A stretch of 64,000 bases of DNA from Clostridium gasigenes (GCF_900104115.1 NZ_FNJM01000014.1:17528-81527), one strand, 5' to 3'. Counted from the first letter of the stretch, positions 22,278 through 30,880 are shown. The notes: generated by a model from the sequence alone, not told the origin. Numbers and translations are program-made.

Positions 22278-22300
22278 TATAGTTTATAGATTAAACTATA
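22278..22300. promoter_or_regulatory. Inverted repeat downstream of a predicted -10 box
   Basis: TATAGTTTA (22,278-22,286) and TAAACTATA (22,292-22,300) lie just after TATAAT (near 22,266) and before the start of the gene at 22,329. The position suggests an operator. Confidence 0.4.
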
Positions 22301-22328
22301 AACAAATTTAACTTGAGAGGTTAAATCT

Positions 22329-22865
22329 ATGAGATATTACTTAGTGGCATTGTTTGATGATGAATCTTACAAAAATTTAAATCCTATTCAAAGAAATCTT
22401 TCTAAAAAATATAGAGCTAATAGAAATTCACCTATACCTTATATACCTATAGAAGCATTAGAAAACCCTAATCTTGATAAATTAGATTTAGTTGTAGAGA
22501 AAATTCTTAAACCTTATAAAATCTTTACAGTTGAAGTATCTAATATAGCTTGTATTTCAGAAGTTAATAAAACTCTGAATATAAAAATAGAAGATATAGG
22601 ATATATAAAAAGACTTAATAGGTTAATGAATGATACTTTAAAGTTACATGGCTTTAATATAAGAAATTATAATAATAACGACTTAAATATGCACATAGCT
22701 TTAGCAAACCTTAACTATGTTGCTAAAGATTTTAAAAAGTCAGATGATGATAATTTCTCATCTACATTTAATACTTTATATGTAAATAGAATAGAACTTT
22801 GGAAGATTTCTAATAATAAAAAAGAAACTTTAATTAAAAGTTATAAATTAAAAGAAAAGTTTTAA
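22329..22865 (+). CDS. 2H phosphoesterase-like protein (2'-5' RNA ligase fold)
   Basis: The 178-residue protein begins MRYYLVALFDDESYKNLNPI and has one clear 2H motif, NMHIALANLNY (His-x-Ala, residues about 125-130). The first H-x-T/S motif expected near residue 45 is not seen; the corresponding PYIPIEALENP lacks His. The 2H fold handles 2'-5' bonds or cyclic phosphates with two His-x-Thr/Ser motifs. With one motif missing the enzyme may be inactive or use a variant active site. It is monocistronic with a terminator at 22,900-22,933. Confidence 0.6.
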   Translation: MRYYLVALFDDESYKNLNPIQRNLSKKYRANRNSPIPYIPIEALENPNLDKLDLVVEKILKPYKIFTVEVSNIACISEVNKTLNIKIEDIGYIKRLNRLMNDTLKLHGFNIRNYNNNDLNMHIALANLNYVAKDFKKSDDDNFSSTFNTLYVNRIELWKISNNKKETLIKSYKLKEKF

Positions 22866-22899
22866 TTTATAACTATAAAAAATATGTAATATTTTTTTA

Positions 22900-22933
22900 A
22901 AAAGTGCTAAATACTAATTGTATAGGCACTTTT
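22900..22933 (+). terminator. Terminator of the 2H phosphoesterase-like gene
   Basis: AAAAGTGC (22,900-22,907) pairs with GCACTTTT (22,926-22,933), followed by ATTTTCC. Confidence 0.65.
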
Positions 22934-23053
22934 ATTTTCCATTTTTTTTAAATATTAAAAATTTATTTTTTTGTATTCGTTTACTGCTCTTTTCTTTCTT
23001 CAAAAATTTTTGTAAACTATAATAGATTAATCCTTAAGAATAGGGGGATACTT

Positions 23054-23509
23054 ATGAATATTATATCTCTTTTTGAAGCACAAAGAGAAAACAACAAAAA
23101 AATTACTATTGATAAGAATTTAAACCAATATAAACTTTCAGCTAGAAAGCATCTTGAACTATATATTAAACTTAGTTCTCTTGCAGATCAAACTAAATGT
23201 CATACATATTGGTTACACTGCAACTCTGAAATTGACAAAGAGATTATTTTAAACAACTACTTAGACTTTTTAGGTCAAATATTAATATTAGGTTTAGATT
23301 GTAATTATACAGATATTACTGAAATTAAAGCTTTACCTAATGATTATTGTTTAAGCGACCAATTTTTAAATCTATATATAGACATAAATGATTTGATAAC
23401 TTCATCTTCTAAAGATCATTACTTAACAATTTTAGAAGATTTTATCAGTCTTGGAATTACCTTAGGTTATTCTGAAAATAAAATTACAGAATCATTTATC
23501 TTAAGATAA
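23054..23509 (+). CDS. Unknown helical protein (151 residues)
   Basis: Family not recognised. The protein is acidic and helical (FEAQRENNKKITIDKNLNQY...), with HTYWLHCNSE near residue 55. It lacks signal peptide or membrane segments. It is monocistronic: GGGGG upstream of ATG at 23,054 and a terminator directly after it. Confidence 0.7.
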   Translation: MNIISLFEAQRENNKKITIDKNLNQYKLSARKHLELYIKLSSLADQTKCHTYWLHCNSEIDKEIILNNYLDFLGQILILGLDCNYTDITEIKALPNDYCLSDQFLNLYIDINDLITSSSKDHYLTILEDFISLGITLGYSENKITESFILR

Positions 23510-23513
23510 TTTT

Positions 23514-23545
23514 AAACCTTCTATTTATTTAGAAGGTTTTTTTTT
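23514..23545 (+). terminator. Terminator of the 151-residue gene
   Basis: AAACCTTCT (23,514-23,522) pairs with AGAAGGTTT (23,531-23,539), followed by eight T. Confidence 0.85.
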
Positions 23546-23631
23546 TAGGAATAGTAAACTGAATGACCAGTCAAAAATTCTTAAGCATATTCAATACTTA
23601 AAGTGGAATACTAACTTTGAGGTGAATTAAA

Positions 23632-24063
23632 ATGATGGCAATTATATCTGCAATAATTTCTGGTATTTCTATGAGTTTACAAGGTGTTTTTAATACCCGG
23701 CTTGGGGAAAAAATAGGTACTTGGGAGACTAATGTGTTTGTTCAAGCTAGTGGATTAGCACTTACTTTAATTATTTTAATGTTCTTTGGACGGGGTAACT
23801 TTAAAAATATTAAAGAAGCTAACAAACTTTATCTTTTAGGCGGTGTACTCGGAGTAATAATTATATTTACTGTAATGAAGAGCATTGGTTCTCTTGGTGC
23901 AACTTGTGGTATATCTATTATCTTAGTAGCTCAATTACTTGCCGCTGCTACTATTGATGCGTTGGGTCTTTTTGGAAGCAAAAGAATTCCTTTTAACCCT
24001 AAGGAATTTATTGGTGTTGCAATTATGATAATAGGAATTCTCATCTTTAAATGGAAATGTTAA
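23632..24063 (+). CDS. DMT-family membrane protein (DUF606/YdcZ type)
   Basis: The 143-residue protein has four predicted membrane helices: MMAIISAIISGISMSLQGVF, VQASGLALTLIILMFFG, LYLLGGVLGVIIIFTVMKSIG...CGISIILVAQLLAAATIDALG, and EFIGVAIMIIGILIFKW. The GVFN and SLGATCGISI...AQLLAA motifs match the DUF606 half-size drug/metabolite transporters, often used as paired subunits. Substrate unknown. GAGGTG precedes the start. Confidence 0.8.
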   Translation: MMAIISAIISGISMSLQGVFNTRLGEKIGTWETNVFVQASGLALTLIILMFFGRGNFKNIKEANKLYLLGGVLGVIIIFTVMKSIGSLGATCGISIILVAQLLAAATIDALGLFGSKRIPFNPKEFIGVAIMIIGILIFKWKC

Positions 24064-24149
24064 TTATCAAAAAATTGTTTTTATTTTATCATTAACAAAA
24101 TTGAACATTTTAATATACTATATAATGTGACTAATTTTAGGAGTTTTAT

Positions 24150-25349
24150 ATGTTCTCATTTAAAAGTAAGCTAGAACTTAATCTTAAAAACTGTATGGCA
24201 TCTAAATCCACTAAAAACTATCGAGTGATTATTAAGTGTAAAAACTTTCAAGAAAATATAGTTAAAAAGATACCTACTTATAAAGGTGAAGTTTTACATT
24301 GTATAAAAGGCTACAATTTAATCTCTGCCCGTTTAAATTCTAAAGGAATAGAACGTCTTTTAGAATACCCAGAAGTAGAATATATTTGTTTTGATGAATA
24401 TTTCTTCTTGTGTGGAATGAGCATTCCAACTGCAAACAAGGTGAGATTATCTGATAAATCTAACATAACAGGCAAAGGAATTGGTATAGGTGTTATCGAT
24501 AGTGGAGTTTATCCTCATACTGATCTCTTGACTCCTTATAATAAAATTGGATCCTTTATAGATTTAATAGATGGGCTTAATTATCCTTATGATGACAATG
24601 GTCACGGAACTTGTACTTGTGGCATAATAGCCGGTAGCGGTGAACGTTCTAATAAAATGTATTGCGGCGTTGCTCCACAAAGTACACTTCATTGTTACAA
24701 AGCCTTTGATAAGCTTGGAAAAGGTTTTGTATCTGATATATTATATGCTTTAGAATTAATTCTATTAGATAGTGAAAAATATAATATAAAAGTTCTTTGT
24801 TTGCCATTTGAATTACTTCACTATAATCCTTTTATAATATCTTGTTTTAATAGTATATTGGAACAATTCACCATTAAAGGAATAGTTCCTGTTCTTCCTA
24901 GCGGTAGCAATAAAAATGTGGAAGGTTCCCTAACAGGTATTGCATTGTGTACAAACTGCATAACTGTATCTGGTTTAGATACTAGTTCATCACTAAAACC
25001 ATATGCCTATTCATCTTCTGGACTATCTAAAAAAGGCTCTAAGCCTGATTTATGTGCAGCTTGTGTAGATATCGTTTCTCTTAACAGTAATATAAGTTAT
25101 ATTTCTGAAAAAAATGGAATAAAACTATATCCTCACAAGTTAGAAACATCCTATAAAACTTTTAGTGGGACTTCTATAGCTGCTGCTTATATATCTGGCT
25201 TATGCGCTCTATTATTTGAAAATAACCCCACTTTAACTTTTAAAGATATTGTTTCTCTTCTCAAGGTTTCTTGTGAAGAATTAGATATTCCCCGAAGTTT
25301 TCAAGGGGATGGAAAGGTAGATATAAATAAGATACTCTCAAAAAAATAA
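24150..25349 (+). CDS. Subtilisin-like S8 serine peptidase
   Basis: The 399-residue protein has the S8 catalytic triad: Asp in GIGVIDSGVYPHTDLL (about residue 115), His in DDNGHGTCTCGIIAG (about 153) and Ser in KTFSGTSIAAAYISG (about 343). The oxyanion Asn lies in LPSGSNKN. An N-terminal inhibitor-like region (residues 1-90: FKSKLELNLKNC..VRVIIKCKNF-like) precedes the catalytic core. No signal peptide is seen, so it is probably intracellular. It lies between a DMT-family protein and the M23 peptidase gene (convergent), with a strong bidirectional terminator after it. Confidence 0.9.
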   Translation: MFSFKSKLELNLKNCMASKSTKNYRVIIKCKNFQENIVKKIPTYKGEVLHCIKGYNLISARLNSKGIERLLEYPEVEYICFDEYFFLCGMSIPTANKVRLSDKSNITGKGIGIGVIDSGVYPHTDLLTPYNKIGSFIDLIDGLNYPYDDNGHGTCTCGIIAGSGERSNKMYCGVAPQSTLHCYKAFDKLGKGFVSDILYALELILLDSEKYNIKVLCLPFELLHYNPFIISCFNSILEQFTIKGIVPVLPSGSNKNVEGSLTGIALCTNCITVSGLDTSSSLKPYAYSSSGLSKKGSKPDLCAACVDIVSLNSNISYISEKNGIKLYPHKLETSYKTFSGTSIAAAYISGLCALLFENNPTLTFKDIVSLLKVSCEELDIPRSFQGDGKVDINKILSKK

Positions 25350-25388
25350 AAAAAAGGTGCATTATTTTATATAATGTCACCTTTTTTT
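25350..25388. terminator. Bidirectional terminator between the S8 and M23 peptidase genes
   Basis: A-rich AAAAAAAGGTG (25,349-25,359) pairs with CACCTTTTTTT (25,378-25,388). It serves converging genes. Confidence 0.8.
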
Positions 25389-25448
25389 ATATAATTTAAT
25401 TATCTTCTAAAAATTAATAGGTTACTATTATAATTTTTTTCAGCTTCT

Positions 25449-26657
25449 TTATCCCATTAAATATTCTGATGGGTTAACTGCTTTTCCACCAACTCTAAGT
25501 TCAAAATGCAAATGAGGCCCCGTGCTAAATCCAGTATTTCCTACCAGCCCTATTACATTACCTTTTTCTACTTTATCCCCAACCGAAACATGAATATTAC
25601 TTAAATGAGCATAATATGTAACCATTTCATCAGCGTGTTTTATCATTATTAAATTACCATATCCACCATCGTTATACTGTGCATATGTAACTTCTCCATC
25701 AATAGCTGCCATAACATCATCACCTACATTACCTGCTATATCTATTCCCTTATGGAATGACTCCCATCTAGCACCATAATCCGATGTAGTGAATCCCCCC
25801 CTTGTTGGTCTACTTAAAAATGCTATACCATCATCATAAGGATTTTTACTTCCTCTATGCACAACTGTATTTTGTGCAGAAGCTAAAACTTCCTCTTTTA
25901 ACACATTGCTATAACTAACTTCACCATTACTATATACTACTTCTTTAGAAACTATCTTTTTACCACTTTTCCCAGTTTTTTCTTCTATTTGCCCTAAGTA
26001 CATAGTATCATCATTAACTGTTATAGTATCTGCTAGAATTTCTTCTTCTACAATTTCTTTTACTTTAATATCTATATTTAATAACCCATCTTCATTTATA
26101 GAAGTCTTATATATTTCATTTGAAATTTCATCTTGTGTTTTTACATCTGCAATATTTATTGTTGTTTCTTCTACATCTATTTTACATTCAATATCTACTG
26201 ATATTAAATCCTCTTTTACTATATCTAATGATTCTATATATTTATCCGTTACTAGCTTTAATACGTCATTGACATTTTTATCTGAATTTATATATCCAAA
26301 ATTCTTTCCTGATATCTTTAATTCAAACGCACGCGCTTTACCGTTAATAGATCCTAATATACCTTTTTCTATTTCTTGCTTATTACTTAGTAATATAGTA
26401 TCATCCTTTATTTTTTTGAATTCAACCTTATTTTTTTCTATGTCCACATTTTTATATTCTGTGCCTATTGTTGTAATTAATTCATTATAAACCTTCACCG
26501 TTTCTCCTCGGCTTTCTACATAGCCTATTATTTTTCCGTCTATATATGCCTCTAAATTATTAAACTTACCATCTACCACTATAATTATTAATAGGGGTAA
26601 TAATATTGATAATGCCAACTGTATCGAGGCACTAACTATATCCTTTTTAGAAACCAT
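25449..26657 (-). CDS. M23 peptidase with N-terminal membrane anchor and G5-like domain
   Basis: The 402-residue protein begins MVSKKDIVSASIQLALSILL, one N-terminal membrane helix. A long Lys/Glu-rich extracellular region follows, with a G5-like segment at about residues 210-270 (EEKTGKSGKKIVSKEVVYSN). The M23 domain has HKGIDIAG (His/Asp ligands), YGNLIMIKHADEMVTYYAHLSN and STGPHLHFELR (HLH catalytic/metal site). It is probably a cell-wall endopeptidase anchored in the membrane. The start at 26,657 follows AAAGGAG; the ATG at 26,672 overlaps that site. Confidence 0.88.
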   Translation of the reverse strand: MVSKKDIVSASIQLALSILLPLLIIIVVDGKFNNLEAYIDGKIIGYVESRGETVKVYNELITTIGTEYKNVDIEKNKVEFKKIKDDTILLSNKQEIEKGILGSINGKARAFELKISGKNFGYINSDKNVNDVLKLVTDKYIESLDIVKEDLISVDIECKIDVEETTINIADVKTQDEISNEIYKTSINEDGLLNIDIKVKEIVEEEILADTITVNDDTMYLGQIEEKTGKSGKKIVSKEVVYSNGEVSYSNVLKEEVLASAQNTVVHRGSKNPYDDGIAFLSRPTRGGFTTSDYGARWESFHKGIDIAGNVGDDVMAAIDGEVTYAQYNDGGYGNLIMIKHADEMVTYYAHLSNIHVSVGDKVEKGNVIGLVGNTGFSTGPHLHFELRVGGKAVNPSEYLMG

Positions 26658-26869
26658 GTTTTCTCCTTTCATTTTTAAACAATTATTTTACAGCACATCT
26701 ACTACTTTTCCCTATTCTTCCTATAATATTCTTTTTATAATTCAATTGTTATGTTGAGGGTTATACTTTGCTTTGCTATAATTAACTTAACTTAAATAAT
26801 TGTTAGTAATGTTATAATAAATACATTAGTCCCTATTTTAATATTACTTAAGAAAGGTAGCGAAAAATT

Positions 26870-27883
26870 ATGAGCACATTTATGCTTAAGACAAAGCCTT
26901 TAAATTTTACTCCAGTAAGTAATATATTTATTGAGAGATATATGCCAAAGGCTCGTGGTGAATTTATTAAAGTCTATTTATTAATGCTTAAATATAATAT
27001 CTCTGGAGAAATAGGTGTCAGTGCTTCTATAATGGCATCTTCTTTAAATTTATTAGAATCTGATATTATAAATGCCCTTAATCACTGGAATGATGAAGGA
27101 GTTTTAAAACTTGTTCCCATCGATAAAATGGGTAACTTTAATATTGAATTCTGTGATTTAAGTAATGATCCTGTTAACAGCTCTAAAGAGATAAATCTAT
27201 TAGATGCCTTAAACGAGGATAGTACTAAAGGAATGTTAAGAGATATAGAAGGTATTTTAGCTAAACCTCTATCCCCTAAGGAAATGACAACTTATCTTAG
27301 TTGGCAAAAAGATTTCAACTTTTCTTCAGAACTTATACTTATTTTAATAGAGTATTGTGTATCTAAAGGAAAAAGTGATTATAGATATATAGAAAAAGTT
27401 GCTATGGCATGGCACACTATGAAAATAACAAATATAGAGCAAGCTCAAAACTATATTAGGCAAACTGAAGATAAATGGGTAAAAATCAAACAAATACTTA
27501 ATTATTTGGGAATTAAAAATATGGAGCTTATGAAACCTCAAGAGGAAATGTTAGAAAAATGGCTTGTAACTTATAATTTCTCAATAGAAATTATTGAGAA
27601 AGCTTGTAATATTTGTTTCCAAAGGTTAAATAGAGCTGATTTTAAATATATTGATGGTATTTTATCAAGTTGGAATAAAGATAAATTAAATACTATTGAA
27701 TCTATTGAAAATAAAGAGGTTGCCTTTAAAAATGCATCAGCTAAGAAAAACTTTAGTAATTCTAATAACGCTGCAAACACAGGAAATACTAAACCACCTC
27801 TAAGATTCAATAACTTTGAGGCAAGAGACTATGATTATGATTCTATTGAGAAAAAACTGTTAGGATGGGATAGCGATGATTAA
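26870..27883 (+). CDS. DnaD-domain replication-initiation protein
   Basis: The 337-residue protein has an N-terminal winged-helix region (KARGEFIKVYLLMLKYNISG...LNLLESDIINALNHWNDEG) and two C-terminal DnaD/DnaB_2 repeats. These are LSWQKDFNFSSELILILIEY...DYRYIEKVAMAWHTMKITN at about 145-210 and KWLVTYNFSIEIIEKACNIC...DFKYIDGILSSWNKDKLN at about 225-280. DnaD proteins help load the replicative helicase with DnaI/DnaC-type loaders. The gene overlaps the next by 8 bases. Confidence 0.88.
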   Translation: MSTFMLKTKPLNFTPVSNIFIERYMPKARGEFIKVYLLMLKYNISGEIGVSASIMASSLNLLESDIINALNHWNDEGVLKLVPIDKMGNFNIEFCDLSNDPVNSSKEINLLDALNEDSTKGMLRDIEGILAKPLSPKEMTTYLSWQKDFNFSSELILILIEYCVSKGKSDYRYIEKVAMAWHTMKITNIEQAQNYIRQTEDKWVKIKQILNYLGIKNMELMKPQEEMLEKWLVTYNFSIEIIEKACNICFQRLNRADFKYIDGILSSWNKDKLNTIESIENKEVAFKNASAKKNFSNSNNAANTGNTKPPLRFNNFEARDYDYDSIEKKLLGWDSDD

Positions 27884-28859
27884 AGGATACCAGAAAGAAT
27901 TATCAAATATATATGAAAAGCTTAGAACTACAGAGCAACAAAACTTAAAGAAAAGAAGAGATGAAATCTCAAAGAAACATCCTGAAATAATTGAATTAGA
28001 TACTAAGATACAAAAATTTTGTTTAAATCTTTCCCTAAGTATTTTAAAAGGCACTTTAACAGAAACTGATCTTAATAACCTTAGAGATACTATCACTAAT
28101 CTTAGAGCTAGAAAATATGAATTGCTAGTATCTAAGGGCTATTCTCAAGAATATCTGAATCTATATTATCACTGCCATAAATGTAAAGATAATGGCTTTA
28201 TAGGTACAGGTAATTCTAAGTGTTCTTGTTATAAAAATAAATTAATAAAACTATATTACAAAGATTCTGATTTAGAAGACGCTGTTAAGGATAATAATTT
28301 TAATAACTTTGATATAAATCTTTATTCAAGTCATAAAATAGCAGATGATAAATATTCACCTAGAAGAAATATGGAAAATATTTTAGAAACAGTAAAGGGT
28401 AATTATATTCCAAATTTTAATAATCACGATAATAATTTATTATTCTATGGAAACTCTGGTACTGGAAAAACATTTTTATCTTGGTGTATTTCTAAAGATT
28501 TACTAGATGCAGGTTTTTTAGTTGTTTATAAAACTTCTGATGAGCTTATAAAAGGATTAAGAGACATACGTTTTAATAATAATTCTGCCCTTGAGGAATT
28601 AATTATTAACTGTGATTTACTAATTATTGATGATTTAGGTGCAGAACAAATAACTGAATTCTCTGCAACAGAACTATTTACACTAATAAATAAGAAGATT
28701 CTTAAAAAGAAAAAAATGCTTATATCAACCAATTTAAGTCTTCCTATGATAAGTAAACTTTATAGTGAAAGAATCTATTCTAGGTTAGTTGGAAACTTTA
28801 AGTTATGTAAATTTTATGCTGATGATATAAGAATACAAATTAATCTTAAAAGAAAATAA
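27876..28859 (+). CDS. DnaI/DnaC-like helicase-loader ATPase
   Basis: The 327-residue protein has a zinc-binding N-terminal part (CHKCKDNGFIGTG...CSCY around residues 92-112) and an AAA+ domain: Walker A GNSGTGKTFLSW (about 196-207), Walker B LLIIDDLGAEQ (about 250-260), and IYSRLVGNFK as sensor region. It belongs to the IstB/DnaC/DnaI group. The 8-base overlap with the DnaD gene shows that both form the helicase-loading pair. No transposase lies near, so IstB of an insertion sequence is unlikely. Confidence 0.9.
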   Translation: MIKGYQKELSNIYEKLRTTEQQNLKKRRDEISKKHPEIIELDTKIQKFCLNLSLSILKGTLTETDLNNLRDTITNLRARKYELLVSKGYSQEYLNLYYHCHKCKDNGFIGTGNSKCSCYKNKLIKLYYKDSDLEDAVKDNNFNNFDINLYSSHKIADDKYSPRRNMENILETVKGNYIPNFNNHDNNLLFYGNSGTGKTFLSWCISKDLLDAGFLVVYKTSDELIKGLRDIRFNNNSALEELIINCDLLIIDDLGAEQITEFSATELFTLINKKILKKKKMLISTNLSLPMISKLYSERIYSRLVGNFKLCKFYADDIRIQINLKRK

Positions 28860-28892
28860 TATATTATCTTCTAAAGGACATTCAAATAAATA

Positions 28893-28978
28893 AAGAATTG
28901 ATTTGAATTAAGGCATTTTTCAAAAACAACAAGCCACTATGCTAGCCTGTTTTTGGAAGATGCCTTAATCAATTCCTT
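28893..28978. repeat. Dispersed palindromic repeat, copy C
   Basis: Outer arms AAGAATTGATT (28,893-28,903) with AATCAATTCCTT (28,967-28,978), and inner arms TTAAGGCAT (28,908-28,916) with ATGCCTTAA (28,960-28,968), surround the CAAAAACAACAAG core shared with copies A, B, D and E. It follows the helicase-loader gene. Confidence 0.65.
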
Positions 28979-29002
28979 ATTTTCTTATAACTATATAACG
29001 AA

Positions 29003-29030
29003 AAACACCTTAGATAAATCTAAGGTGTTT
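29003..29030. terminator. Terminator between the helicase-loader gene and the tRNA cluster
   Basis: AAACACCTTAGA (29,003-29,014) and TCTAAGGTGTTT (29,019-29,030) form a perfect 12-bp stem with a 4-base loop and T-rich flanks. It serves the converging loader gene and tRNA operon. Confidence 0.8.
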
Positions 29031-29128
29031 TATATATATGGATCTAGTAATAAGACTTAAATCTACAATTTACTAATTATAAATTAGCTACTATATCATT
29101 AATCTATCCTATGTACCATATATGAAAT

Positions 29129-29205
29129 TGGCGACTCAGAAGGGACTCGAACCCTCGACCCCCGGCGTGACAGGCCGGTACTCTAACCAACTGAGCTACT
29201 AAGCC
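29129..29205 (-). tRNA. tRNA-Asp (GTC)
   Basis: 77 nt with encoded CCA. The acceptor stem GGCTTAG pairs with CTGAGTC, the anticodon arm is CCGGC-CTGTCAC-GCCGG, and the T arm contains GAGGGTTCGAGTCCC. It is the last gene of the cluster and is identical in its mature part to the copy at 29,653. Confidence 0.97.
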
Positions 29206-29211
29206 ACATTA

Positions 29212-29287
29212 TGGTGGGAACAACAGGGCTCGAACCTGTGACCCTCTGCTTGTAAGGCAGATGCTCTCCCAGCTGAGCTATGCTCCC
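29212..29287 (-). tRNA. tRNA-Val (TAC)
   Basis: 76 nt with encoded CCA. GGGAGCA pairs with TGTTCCC (one G-U pair), and the anticodon loop is CTTACAA. Same mature sequence as the copy at 29,736. Confidence 0.97.
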
Positions 29288-29301
29288 GCAATATTGAAAA
29301 A

Positions 29302-29376
29302 TGGTGACTCCTAGGGGAATCGAACCCCTGATACCACCGTGAAAGGGTGGTGTCTTAACCGCTTGACCAAGGAGCC
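29302..29376 (-). tRNA. tRNA-Glu (TTC)
   Basis: 75 nt with encoded CCA. Acceptor GGCTCCT, anticodon loop CTTTCAC. One of four identical tRNA-Glu genes in the cluster. Confidence 0.97.
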
Positions 29377-29379
29377 ATA

Positions 29380-29455
29380 TGGAGCTTTGAACAGGAATCG
29401 AACCTGCCACCTGCTGATTACAAGTCAGCTGCTCTCCCAGCTGAGCTATGCTCCC
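29380..29455 (-). pseudogene. Chimeric tRNA: tRNA-Val 5' part joined to tRNA-Thr 3' part
   Basis: The 5' part (GGGAGCATAGCTCAGCTGGG and AGAGCA) equals tRNA-Val, while the anticodon arm with TGT, the T arm and the 3' acceptor strand (TCAAAGCTCCA end) equal tRNA-Thr at 29,547. The two acceptor strands GGGAGCA and TCAAAGC pair at only two of seven positions, so the molecule should not fold or be charged. The junction falls at AGAGCA, shared by both parents. A deletion within a Val-Asp-Thr block would give exactly this product. Confidence 0.88.
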
Positions 29456-29468
29456 GCAATATTTAAAA

Positions 29469-29543
29469 TGGTGACTCCTAGGGGAATCGAACCCCTGATA
29501 CCACCGTGAAAGGGTGGTGTCTTAACCGCTTGACCAAGGAGCC
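29469..29543 (-). tRNA. tRNA-Glu (TTC)
   Basis: 75 nt with encoded CCA; same mature sequence as the other tRNA-Glu copies in the cluster. It is directly upstream of the chimeric gene. Confidence 0.97.
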
Positions 29544-29546
29544 ATA

Positions 29547-29622
29547 TGGAGCTTTGAACAGGAATCGAACCTGCCACCTGCTGATTACAAGTCAGCTGCT
29601 CTACCAGATGAGCTATCAAAGC
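29547..29622 (-). tRNA. tRNA-Thr (TGT)
   Basis: 76 nt with encoded CCA. GCTTTGA pairs fully with TCAAAGC, and the anticodon loop is CTTGTAA. This is the only intact tRNA-Thr of the cluster and the parent of the 3' part of the chimera. Confidence 0.97.
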
Positions 29623-29652
29623 ATAATGGTAATTATTGTTTAAAATTTAAAT

Positions 29653-29729
29653 TGGCGACTCAGAAGGGACTCGAACCCTCGACCCCCGGCGTGACAGGCC
29701 GGTACTCTAACCAACTGAGCTACTAAGCC
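29653..29729 (-). tRNA. tRNA-Asp (GTC)
   Basis: 77 nt with encoded CCA; duplicates the gene at 29,129. Confidence 0.97.
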
Positions 29730-29735
29730 GCATTG

Positions 29736-29811
29736 TGGTGGGAACAACAGGGCTCGAACCTGTGACCCTCTGCTTGTAAGGCAGATGCTCTCCCAGCTGA
29801 GCTATGCTCCC
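29736..29811 (-). tRNA. tRNA-Val (TAC)
   Basis: 76 nt with encoded CCA; duplicates the gene at 29,212. Confidence 0.97.
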
Positions 29812-29824
29812 GCAATATTTAAAA

Positions 29825-29899
29825 TGGTGACTCCTAGGGGAATCGAACCCCTGATACCACCGTGAAAGGGTGGTGTCTTAACCGCTTGACCAAGGAGCC
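29825..29899 (-). tRNA. tRNA-Glu (TTC)
   Basis: 75 nt with encoded CCA; third Glu copy of the cluster. Confidence 0.97.
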
Positions 29900-29934
29900 A
29901 TATTAGGTTTATTAAACGACATTAAAATTTAAAA

Positions 29935-30009
29935 TGGTGACTCCTAGGGGAATCGAACCCCTGATACCACCGTGAAAGGGTGGTGTCTTAACCGCTTGAC
30001 CAAGGAGCC
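29935..30009 (-). tRNA. tRNA-Glu (TTC)
   Basis: 75 nt with encoded CCA; first gene of the cluster, about 50 bp downstream of a strong promoter. Confidence 0.97.
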
Positions 30010-30056
30010 ATGTTTTGTTTTTTTCTCTTTGCTTGTTAGCACTGAGCACATAAACT

Positions 30057-30085
30057 ATAATACCTAAAATAATAAATAGTGTCAA
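30057..30085 (-). promoter_or_regulatory. Promoter of the tRNA cluster
   Basis: On the reverse strand TTGACA (30,085-30,080), a 17-base spacer and TATTAT (30,062-30,057) form a near-consensus sigma-A promoter just before the first tRNA-Glu. Confidence 0.8.
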
Positions 30086-30140
30086 CACTTTTTTAATTAT
30101 TTATTATTTATTCGTGTATTTTTTCTCTTTTTTTTATATT

Positions 30141-30722
30141 TCAGCTTAATAACTTATCACCCCTAACCCCTGGCTTTATGCACTCTAACGCCTCCCCATA
30201 CCTAGATAATGCACCCTCTTTATCTTTTATATTTTTTTGTATTTTTTTTATTTCAAATCTACATAAATCCGAAAATTCTTCTATTTTTATTTCTTCTAAA
30301 TTTATATTATATCCAATTTTTTTAAAATTTTGCCCATTTGCAGTAATCTTAATTGGGATATTATTATTTATCACACATATAATTTCTTTATCCCAAATGC
30401 CTCTTTTATTTACGGAATATTTATCTCTTAATAAATTTAATGATTTAAACTCACCTTTTAATTGTCCTTCTATAGTCTCTAATAACATTTTATAAAGCGA
30501 TATTGATATGCCCCTATTTAATCTTATTTTTAAAAAGTCTCTATTTTTAACTAGAAATTCATCTAATTCAGATTCTGTAATAAATTCAACATCTTCATTT
30601 AAAAATAGCTCCATACCTTCTCTATTAGGATAAATTACTACAGTTTGATCATAATTCATCCTTTTAACTTTAAATTCTTTATTATAATCACTATTATTTT
30701 CATTAATTACTTTAACTTTCAA
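30141..30722 (-). CDS. Unknown protein (193 residues)
   Basis: The chosen start is TTG at 30,722, six bases after GAGGTG. A GTG at 30,731 overlaps that site. The sequence is Lys/Ile/Asn-rich, with an N-terminal beta-rich part (KRMNYDQTVVIYPNREGMEL) and no Cys cluster, signal or membrane segment. I do not recognise it. It lies alone between the tRNA cluster and the divergent flavoprotein gene. Confidence 0.65.
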   Translation of the reverse strand: MKVKVINENNSDYNKEFKVKRMNYDQTVVIYPNREGMELFLNEDVEFITESELDEFLVKNRDFLKIRLNRGISISLYKMLLETIEGQLKGEFKSLNLLRDKYSVNKRGIWDKEIICVINNNIPIKITANGQNFKKIGYNINLEEIKIEEFSDLCRFEIKKIQKNIKDKEGALSRYGEALECIKPGVRGDKLLS

Positions 30723-30880
30723 AATTATCACCTCAAAAATAGTATTCCTTAGTTTTATAACTTATATTACTATGTTAGAATTTATTTAGGGTATCTAAAA
30801 AAATATCAATCCGGGATAAATCCTATATTTTTTTAATATACTAAATACAAATCTTATATAATTTAAGGAGAAAATTAATT

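Noticed and set aside
27876-28859. IstB subunit of an IS21-type insertion sequence
   Set aside because: No istA-type transposase or terminal repeats nearby; it overlaps a DnaD gene, so it is a helicase loader.
29183-29410. 75-residue reverse-strand open frame
   Set aside because: It lies across tRNA genes and is read-through of their sequence.
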